Assembly (NCBI RefSeq): GCF_004193775.1
Contig: NC_041018.1
Coordinates: 33,114,913-33,178,912, forward strand
Reading direction: 5' to 3'
Length of the DNA: 64,000 nucleotides
Source of the DNA: Glycine soja
Lineage: Eukaryota; Streptophyta; Magnoliopsida; Fabales; Fabaceae
Both the position numbers and the translations under genes were made by a program. Below are positions 56,049 through 64,000 of the stretch, piece after piece; the stretch's first letter is position 1; every line of letters begins with the position of its first letter. The notes under the pieces are model-generated. The model made no database searches. It had not been told where the DNA came from and worked only from the letters and a program-made list of their open reading frames with translations.

Positions 56049-57299
56049 GCATTTCTTTTATTAGGGACCGAAAATAAAATTAACTAATTTATTAGGGATC
56101 TAAAACATATGTAAGCCACAAAAATAATATCATATTTTGTTTATTTATATTATTTATGTAGTTAGATTTTATCATTTTTTTTATGTTGTTATGAGTATAT
56201 ATTAATATTCAATAATTACAACCCTTCTTACTCGTGTTCATTTTAAATTATTAAGTCTTGTGTGTCCCTCATGTTTTTTGAGCTCACCATCTCCATGAAG
56301 CTAAATTGAGCTTCATTGTTGGTCAAATGAAATCAATTGTTAAACTCTTGGACTATGACCTTTGAACTAAACCTTCAAATTATATTTTGAGTTAAATTCT
56401 AGAAAAAGGGATTTTTTTTTAAATTTCTATGCCTAATTCCTATTATTATATTAAATATTTTTTAGATTTGATTTTACTTTGCAATGATGATTTAAAAAAT
56501 TTAGGCTTAAATGAAAGGATGTCAATTGCTAAGATTCGAAGAAAAAGTAAGTACTTTTTATGAATACATCCTATAGATTTAGGATTTGCAATTCTGGTCT
56601 CTAAAAAGATTTTATTTCATATTTTTAAAATTTATCAATTATTTTTGTTCACTTTAGTTTGTTGCCAAATTTTTAATGAAAAAAAAAATACTTACGTGAC
56701 ATCTTAGTGATGATGATGTGACACTAATATGCTAATAAGAAGATGACTTGACAGTTCAACACAAATATTAATTTGACATTGATAGTGTGTTGATGTGACA
56801 AATAGGACTAAAATTTGGATTGTCATGTTAGCATACATGTCAAATTGCCACATCATTTTCTGTCAACAATTTTTGTTAAGAAATAGACAGTAGATAACAA
56901 TGTGGATGAAAATTGATAAATTTTCAAAATGTAGTGGACCAAATGTGCAATAAACTTTTGGCTAAATTGCAATTTTGGTCCTCTTAGCTTCATAAATTCA
57001 TGAATTTAGTCACCTTGAAATTTAATTGAGACATTTAGTCCTCCTAGTTTCTTAATTCATGATTTTGATATTTTGCCAAATATCTTTTGTTTACCATCAA
57101 CATAAACGTTGACCTATTAGTTAATTACTAACACTAATTGACAAAATTTTGCAACAAAGAGATGTGAGGCTGAATGAGTGACGATCTTCGGCAACCTTCC
57201 ATTATGTCTAACAATTCTTTGGTGAGCCATCACAACCTTTTGGCAACCCTCCACCCCTATCAGATTGAATGAGTCAAACCAGATCATCATTCAAAAATC
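56049..57299. other. AT-rich spacer with MITE-like remnants
   Basis: Two stretches read like ends of legume non-autonomous elements: 'ttaggatttgcaattctggtct' near 56580 and 'ggctaaattgcaattttggtcc' near 56958, with 'gacatcttagtgatgatgatg' between. No clear inverted partner ends were fixed. No gene. Confidence 0.35.
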
Positions 57300-58074
57300 T
57301 TGTATCTTATGCACCCATTTCCGAAATAGAACCCAAGACAATAGATGAAACACTGACAAATGATCATTGGATCATTGTGATGGAAAAAGCTTCACAAGTT
57401 TGCCAAAAATGATGTCTAGACACTTGTTCCTAAGCCTGAAAACAAAAGTGTTGTTGGAACAAGATGAATATTCAGAAACAAGCTAAATGAACAAGACAAA
57501 GTGGTAAGAAACAAAACTAGGTTAGTAGCTCAAGGCTATAATTAACATCAAGAAGGTATAGATTTCACTGAAACCTTTGTTTCTGTTGCTATACTCGAAG
57601 CTATATGAATCATGTTTGCATTTATTGCTTATAAAAACATAAAGCCTTTTCAAATAGATGTTAAAAGTTCTTTTTCTAAATGAATTTATTGAAGAGGAAG
57701 TGTATGTCAAATAACCTCATGGTTTTGAGGATCATACTCTTCCAGACCATGTTTTCAATCTTAAAAAGGCTTTGTATGGTTTGAAACAGGCACCACACAA
57801 TTGGTATGACACACCGAGCTCTTTCCTTTTTGAAAAATGGTTTAATGAGAGGCAAAGTAGACACAACTCTTTTCAGAAGAGAAGTTGGAAGGATTTCATT
57901 ATAGTTCAAATATATGTAGATGATATTATTTTTGGAGCTACTAATGAATCTATGTGCAATGATTTCTCTGATATGATGAAGAGTGAGTTTGAAATGAGTA
58001 TGATAAGAGAACTTAAGTTCTTTCTAGGGTTTCAGATCAAGCAAGATAACAAAGGTATGCACATTCATCAATAG
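57300..58074 (+). pseudogene. Ty1-copia reverse transcriptase fragment
   Basis: Plus strand. Over several frames one can read TRLVAQGY-like, then ETFVSVA-like and FQIDVKSSFSK-like stretches. The last 303 bases are open: MYGLKQAPHNWYDTPSSFL, then IVQIYVDDIIFGATNESMC with the YVDD active site, and MSMIRELKFFLGFQIKQ. The element is truncated on both sides, with no LTR nearby. At least four frameshifts or stops. Confidence 0.75.
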
Positions 58075-58949
58075 AAATACACTAGGTATTCATACAAAGG
58101 ACATAAGCCTGGATGGTTGGATCAACAAATCAGTTTACACATGCAATGACATGGAAAGTAAGGAAGGATTGAATCTTGGAGTTTCTGATAGAAGTCAGTG
58201 GACTCTTTTTAAGGAGATGCATGATGAATGTTACAACTGGAACATGTGTGCTGCTTCATTTAAAAGCATAGCTATTCTTGGTTTTCATTTGATATAAGAA
58301 AATGTTGATAATGGATGTGAGGTAACTTTTGAGTAGTCAATTCTTCCAACAGGTTGAAAAGGATGTTGAGATGGCTGTGGATCTATCATGTTTTGTATGA
58401 CATGGATAATGTGAGGACAAGTGGTGGATTTCAAATGTTCAAAATTCTGTAAAGAATAACATTGACTTGAGTTGGATCTTAGAAGAGATGTTTGTGAAGA
58501 GAATATATATGATAAGGCTGCATGTGTTTAGAAGCATGATCTATTTACTCCTAATGAGATAGATGAGTAATGTTGGAAGCTAAGAAAGTAGAGGAAGGGA
58601 ATGACCTTAATACAACACTTTCAGGTAATGTTCAAAATACCTTTATTAGCTTTGTAATACCTATAATATTGAATCTATCTATCATAGGGACCTTTTAATT
58701 TCAAATCAAAAGCAGAGTTTTGTTAGGCATTGAATAATAATAGTGATGCATGTTATTTCTATTACTTAGTGTATGATATTAATTTATACAATCCATCTAT
58801 CAATGTTGTCCAATCTTAATAAATTGAGATATGATTATTTATGCTTCTATACTTGAAATTAATTTAATCTACGAGTCCTGATTTCAGCAACCTTTATGGG
58901 AAAAGTTTGGAGAAGTGGGCATGGTTTTGGTTTGGGTTCAAGCTAGTCT
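58075..58949. other. Spacer, possibly decayed gene or transposon
   Basis: Less AT-rich than average but stops in all frames and no recognisable domain. A fragment of the preceding copia element may extend a little into it. Confidence 0.35.
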
Positions 58950-59525
58950 TACTAGAGAGTTTCTTCTACATCACCAACTTCACCTCACATCCCTTCAATT
59001 CTTGAATCTTTTCTTTAGATGGCCTTGGCATATTATTGCTACTAACACCTTTCATGGATGTGCCTTCTCTTTTTTTTGGCTTTGCTTCTAAGGCTCTTCA
59101 AAGTCTCACATCCTTTTTGAGGAATAAAAATAATTGAGGATTCTCTTGTTTTTCTTTTGCAAGCCACACAAGGAAACCCTTCCTCAAAATGATATCAATT
59201 GCATCTTCTCTATTCGTAAGTTCTTTTTCTCAATGAAGAAGATGTAATTGATATCTTTTTGAGGAAGATCGAGTTTCCTTAGTGACTTGCAAAAGAATAC
59301 AAACAAGTGAATTCTCAATTGTTTTCATTCGTTGAGGAGGATGACACTAAGAGCTTGAAAAGTGTAAGAAAGAAAACCAAAAAATGAGAAGAAGACACAC
59401 ACATATCCATTAAAGGTGATAGTAGCAGTAATATGCCAAGGGCATTTAAAGAAAATATTGAAGAATTGAATGGATGTGAGGTGAAGTTGGTGATGCAGAA
59501 GAACTCTCTGAGTCAAACTTAAACC
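58950..59525. pseudogene. Inverted duplication of a probable B3-domain gene fragment
   Basis: The left half (58950 to ~59215) is the reverse complement of the right half (~59235 to 59525), with ~270-bp arms and a very short centre. On the plus strand the right arm codes SLKSVRKKTKK, then FKENIEELNGCEVKLVMQKN and SLSQT. This resembles the segment entering the B3 domain of DUF313-type plant proteins. The left arm carries the same in antisense. Neither arm is a complete gene. Head-to-head arms with a tiny loop would give a long hairpin transcript. The B3 assignment is from memory of the family and moderate at best; the inverted repeat itself is clear. Confidence 0.5.
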
Positions 59526-60085
59526 CTATTGTCATCACCACAAATTAAATCACACTCTTAATTTTTTTTAAATGAGTTTATCTTGAAACAAAAATAAGAT
59601 AGAAAAGACTGGTTTTTAATTTTTTTTTTGGAACTAAAACTAAAAATTAGTTGTTGTTTTCAAACTTTTTTAAACTTACAACTAAAAATCACCCCAAACA
59701 AGTCCTAAAGGAGTGTCAGTTTAATGTTTTCAAATATTAATGAGTGTTAGTGTAACATATAAGATAATGTTAGAGTAACATTTTCAAACATAAAATGGGT
59801 AGTAGAGTAGAAAGAAAATTAGAGTTATGTGTAATTTTAAAAGATAGCTCATGGGAGTGTGAGTGCAATTTGTTTTTTATTGTATTAGTATCATTTAAAA
59901 CATTGAAAGGTCTTGAAAATAAATGCTGTTCTTTTTCTATCACGTGTGTATGCCATTTCCAAAGGAATGTAAGTATGAAAAACTATAGAAAAAATAATAG
60001 AGGAAAAATATTGTTAATTCAATTAACATTGGCATAATTGATTTTATAAAATTGATATAAATTATAATTGATTCAACAATAGCCC
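59526..60085. other. AT-rich spacer
   Basis: Nothing recognisable. The frame from 59795 has no features of a real protein. Confidence 0.45.
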
Positions 60086-60322
60086 ATGCCTGCTTTCTGT
60101 TTGAACCCTGGGCATCTTAAATCACTGAACAAGAGATTAGAACGTTCATATCAAAATAAGGTTTTCACTTTCAGTGTCGGTTTGAATAGCATACCACGTG
60201 ATGCTGGCAGCTTCAAACATCATTCAACAAGTATCAGAGGGAGATATAGTAATGAAAATCATATCTCTAAATCTTTATCTCACAAGAGCAAGTCCAAATA
60301 TAAATTGGAGCCTGTAGCTTAG
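60086..60322 (+). pseudogene. Unrecognised 78-codon frame, possible exon relic
   Basis: The frame has protein-like composition: HLKSLNKRLERSYQNKVFTF, SIPRDAGSFKHHSTSIRGRY, then a Ser/Lys-rich stretch, and after one stop continues with AEHLHDVAKFKKDKRLLCIA. Both flanks are AT-rich. It may be an exon of a decayed or captured gene. I recognise no family. Confidence 0.25.
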
Positions 60323-61807
60323 GCTGAGCATCTGCACGATGTGGCTAAGTTCAAGAAAGATAAGAGATTGCTATGCATAGCAGATGTAGTAATGTTTTTA
60401 AATAACAATAATACATGACTTATTGGCATAAACATATGAGTAACGAAAATATATTATATTTTTTTATGATTTTAAAAAATAAAATAACAAAAAATGTAGG
60501 AGCAAAAGGAAAAGGAGAAAGTTTAGTTAATTCGAGTTTAGTTGGGTTTCTCATATTTTAAGGTTTTGAATCTAATTAATACCTGTTTAAACAATGGTCA
60601 AGTTAAACTCTTTTCTATTTACTTTAACTCGAAAATCAAACAAATTTGTATTCTACCTTTGAATTGGATCCAGTTTATCCACCTCGCAGATTGAATTGGA
60701 TTTATAATAGCCCCTAAACCCTATTTCCTAAATACAACAAATTAGTTATGCTTGAAGAACAATGAAACTCAGTACCTGAGGAGTGAGATGTCTCATGCTA
60801 ACAGCATACCGTTAAGAAAAATGGGATGAAGAACATATTTCATCAGACTTTCAGAGAATTAAGCTATATATAAGAAGTAGAAACAAGAAGAGTTTAGAGA
60901 AAAGTGTTAAGAGAGAAAAGCACATACAGAAGTGTTGTAGTGTGGTAGAAGCAGAGCACAATGAATATAAAGAAAATGAAAAGGAGAAAAGAAGGAAGAA
61001 TACTATATTTTTATTTGAAAATACATACTATATTGAAAAATTCTATTTCCTTTGCAAAAGTTTAGATAAAATCATAAAACCAAAAAGACGCGTGTGAACG
61101 TCTCTTTTCCTGCTTCAAAAAAAAAAGTCTCTTTCCTTAAATTATTAATATTTTTTGGAAATAAGAAATACGTGATTGAAAAGATTTGATTGAAAAGTAG
61201 AAATTAAAATAAAATACTTAAATATGCTTTAGGTATGAATTTTAATTTTTTTTTATGATTTATATTACATTCCATCTTATTAAGTCTTGTACCATTTTAA
61301 GCCACAAAAGGTTCTGACGAGAATAGTTCGGCCAGGAAGCAGTACAACCAAGGCCCAAAAACAAATATGAAGAAAATAATAGGAATAAAGGGAAAGAAAG
61401 GATAATTTTAATTTTAAAAAATAATACATGTACTAGAAATCTTCTATATCCTTGTAAAGGTTAAGATATAAACAAAAGATGTGTGCAAATATGAATTTTC
61501 TTAACATATTAAAAAGTTTTAAAATGAGAAAAATGTATTGTGGGAAAAATTTTAATGAAAAAAATGTTATGGGATTCAAATACTTAAATATGTTTAGGCA
61601 TGTATTTTAATTTTTAATTAATTGTTTTGATTTATATTTTAATTTTCTATAAATTTAAATCAATAAAAAATATTGAATTTGGAGAGAAACTTTTGCTGGT
61701 ACATCCGGCATAACGAAATGTCAATTTTGCTCGTTTGTAAGTCCAATACAGATAGCAATCCGTAAGAGGCCCATTGAATTTTTTTTATTTTTTTTTCAAA
61801 AATATAA
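60323..61807. other. AT-rich spacer
   Basis: No gene seen. The part from about 61680 to 61807 (with 'acatccggcataacgaaatg' and 'gcaatccgtaagaggccc') lies directly downstream of the tRNA-like head on the minus strand and may be the body of the same SINE. Confidence 0.4.
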
Positions 61808-61875
61808 TTTTGGAATTGAACCTGTGTCTTTCATGTTATTAGTACAATATTTTAACCAACTGAACTAATAAACCA
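61808..61875 (-). repeat. tRNA-Ile-derived SINE head
   Basis: The minus strand resembles plant tRNA-Ile(AAU) along its length: GGTTTATTAGTTCAGTTGGT, a CTAATAA anticodon loop, then CACAGGTTCAATTCC. The A box (TTAGTTCAGTTGG, plus 61856-61868) and the B box (GGTTCAATTCC, plus 61812-61822) of the pol III promoter are intact, but the stems are decayed, so it cannot be a working tRNA. The sequence continues into non-tRNA body, as in a SINE. Confidence 0.6.
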
Positions 61876-62519
61876 ATTATGTTATAAAATAATTAATGTC
61901 GTTATATATAATACTAAAATTTCTAATATATATTTAATGCACATGTAAATTTACATAATAAATTTTTTGATAATTAATTTATATTTAATAATTAATTTTT
62001 TTTACATATATAAATTGTAAATAAAAATCATAGGTTTAATAAAAATTTACATATGTAAAAAAATACCAAATTTATTTAATTATCAATTGTTGTAATAAAC
62101 ATATAAATACATCATTCAATTAAATATCAAATTTATTTAAATATTAATTAATGTAATAAATATCTACATACAACATCCAGTTAAATATCAAATTTGTTTA
62201 ATTATCAAATTTTGTAAATAAAAAAATTATAATTTTTAAAAAACTTCAAAACATACGGATTGTCAAATTTGTATGTTTTGAATTTTTTTAATACACATTT
62301 TTTCTTCTCCGGTGACGAAAAACCACCGAACTTCACCGTATATCTGGAAACAACACACGTGCACCACCGACAATAACAAACACTCACAAAAGGATGCTAA
62401 TGGAAGCAAGTTACAATAAGAGAGTGCGATTTTATGAAAAAAAAGGCATTGCAGAAATGAAAAAACTAATATGCTATTTGTAACCAAAATGGGTATTTTT
62501 TATATTTTGGAAAATTGCT
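61876..62519. other. Very AT-rich spacer
   Basis: About 640 bases dominated by 'aaatttatttaattatcaa' type phrases, repeated three times at 62060-62215, probably a decayed tandem array. No gene. Confidence 0.4.
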
Positions 62520-62930
62520 GGGTGCCCCAAGCAGTTCCCTATAAGTACGTGTGTGGCCAGTACCATAGACAACATTGTAAAGGCCCAAGCCAATTATCCA
62601 TTTGCTGGTCCATATTTTTGTCAAGTTCCTGCTAGGAACCACCCCCTAACTTTCCTACACTTGTCCCCCAAACTAAGTGTTCCTGTCGAATGGTAGTTGA
62701 ACACTATCATATCTTGATGGGGTCCTTGCTTCTATTTCTCTTGTGTAGGGGGTGAGATAACTACTACAATAAAGCGTTTTAAAGTCATTTATTGGATGCA
62801 TTCTACAACGGTTTTGAATTGTCTTTGAAGTTGCCGTTGTGAAAAGTCAATATTTTCTAATGAATTAAGTTACGCGACAACGGTGCCATAAATACTTTGT
62901 TCACTTTCCCATATGGTTCCTTTTTCTCCA
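62520..62930. mobile_element. Possible CACTA-type transposon end
   Basis: At 62761 CTACTACAATAAAGCG resembles a CACTA terminus. It is followed by subterminal-like repeats of ACAACGG in both orientations (CTACAACGGTTTT, GTTGCCGTTGTG, GCGACAACGGTG). Only one end is visible and the CACTA core itself is imperfect. The C-rich stretch before it (62520-62720) is unrecognised. Confidence 0.3.
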
Positions 62931-63628
62931 ATTTTTAAAAATATATTCAAGGGAAATGAAATACCAGAAAGCGCACCAGGTCATCAAGTATTTAAAATTA
63001 AAACAGAGTGATCCGAGTATCAAACTCAGGGAACTTGCTTATTAGACAGAGTTTTATTCAGAAGTAAGGCATTGTTGGAACAAACATTGATAATTGATGG
63101 TTAAAAATAGAAATAAACTAATTCTATGGTAAAAATAGTAAATGCAAGTAAGTAAAAGTTGACAACAAAAGGTAAAAAGCGTTGGGTCTTTCTAACAAAC
63201 AAGTTGATGCATATGAGGATATTTCTCTAATTAATCATGTTCTTGTGTTCTACGTTGTAGCCTAAAGTACTAAACCTTGATCCCTCGTAAGTTTAGACTA
63301 ATTTAACCTAAGCTTCGTCCGCAGATCCCTCTTGTAAGACTAGGCTTAACTTAAATAGCATTATCATCACAGCATATTCAGAAAACCAAAACCCCACAAT
63401 CCATCCCTTGTAATGTAGTTATTTAGTCCTGTTTCTATCAAGTTCTAAGGTAACAGTACATTTCCCAATGCTAAAGTCACCTAACAGTACACACAAATGG
63501 GTGATCAGGCCAAGAGCATGCAGTAATTAAGCATTGAACACACAAAACACAATTAATTAGATATTAAAGATAATTACATCAACTATTCCTTAGAAATCCC
63601 CAACTAGGGTGTTTAGCCAGCCATACAC
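62931..63628. repeat. Dispersed plant repeat, class uncertain
   Basis: The phrases 'gatccgagtatcaaactcag', 'tgatccctcgtaagtttaga' and 'ccctcttgtaagactaggct' are familiar from many plant intergenic regions and probably belong to a gypsy-element untranslated region. No coding sequence or ends are visible, so the class is not assigned. Confidence 0.3.
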
Positions 63629-64000
63629 AAAATAGGCTTAAATACGTTTTTAGTTCTTGCAATTTAGCACTTATTTTTATCCATCCTTGTAATTTTTTTT
63701 GGTTGTAGCCATTACAAATTATGTTTTTTGTCCTTAAAACAATTTAGATAGCAATTTTTTCTCTATTTAAAGCACAATTGTTATAAGAATTCATGTTGTT
63801 GCAATCACCCCTTTCATAAAGCCACAAAATTCAAATGTATTAATACTTCATTTATTGTTTTCCAACAACTATTTTTTTTCTATTCAGAATCCATTTTTAT
63901 TTATTGATACTCAAAATGAATTAATTATATAAGTAAATGGATATGAATTTTAAAAATAAAAAATAAAATAGTTGTTTGAAAACAATAAATGAAGTATTAA
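63629..64000. mobile_element. Hairpin MITE, copy 2 (cut by window end)
   Basis: Same orientation and nearly the same sequence as 8436-8800, beginning AAAATAGGCTTAAATACG. The left hairpin arm is complete and the right arm begins at about 63971, but the window ends inside it. Confidence 0.7.

Noticed and set aside
61808..61875. A functional tRNA-Ile gene
   Set aside because: Pol III boxes are present but acceptor and other stems do not pair, and the 3' end is missing.

Overview
The window is plant nuclear DNA from a legume, most likely soybean (Glycine). The reasons are a TIC236 exon with GT donor, AT-rich intergenic DNA, and LTR families that I recognise as legume or soybean types: a SIRE1-like Sirevirus LTR and a Tat/Ogre-type Ty3-gypsy element. 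This identification rests on recognition, not on a database search. Only one ordinary host gene is well supported. Most of the rest is nested, decayed transposable elements.

Layout. 1-3260: 5' part of a minus-strand gene for TIC236, the TamB-like protein of chloroplast import (first coding exon 941-2901, intron beyond it, leader and promoter to about 3.26 kb). 3.3-9.9 kb: AT-rich spacer with two direct copies of an LTR-like repeat (called R1 here), a hairpin MITE, and a pair of inverted ~640-bp repeats. 9866-12059: two SIRE1-like LTR fragments fused in inverted orientation. 12.1-17.2 kb: MITEs, short repeats, one (AT)25 tract and degraded unique sequence. 17164-19625: a solo gypsy LTR.

19.6-53.8 kb is a nest inside an old R1-type LTR fragment. 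(i) A Tat-lineage Ty3-gypsy element, 19690-32749, has target duplication TATGT. Its 5' LTR and gag are deleted, while protease, G-patch, RT, RNase H, a second RNase H, integrase and a 3' ORF remain with stops and one frameshift. (ii) A minus-strand Ty1-copia Sirevirus, 40765-51934, has both LTRs, a primer site, decayed gag-pol and an envelope-like ORF with its own TATA box. It is interrupted by a 1064-bp insertion with long inverted ends. (iii) A SIRE1-like solo LTR, 52120-53805, has target duplication ATAAG. Between (i) and (ii) a 6.35-kb block occurs twice (29803-36157 and 37502-43855), joined by an indel-rich 1.34-kb third copy. This looks like an unmerged assembly overlap rather than biology, so 36158-43855 should be treated with suspicion.

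53.8-64 kb: a 1.2-kb TIR element, a broken copia RT, an inverted duplication of a probable B3-domain gene fragment, a tRNA-Ile-derived SINE head, a possible CACTA remnant, and a second copy of the hairpin MITE cut by the window end.

The most interesting sequence-level signals are: an array of stem-loops with compensatory stem changes and a constant loop, repeated in all three SIRE1-like LTRs; a frame-restoring intron between protease/G-patch and RT of the gypsy element; separate expression signals in front of both envelope-position ORFs; and dense TAATCGATTA palindromes in two Sirevirus LTR families.
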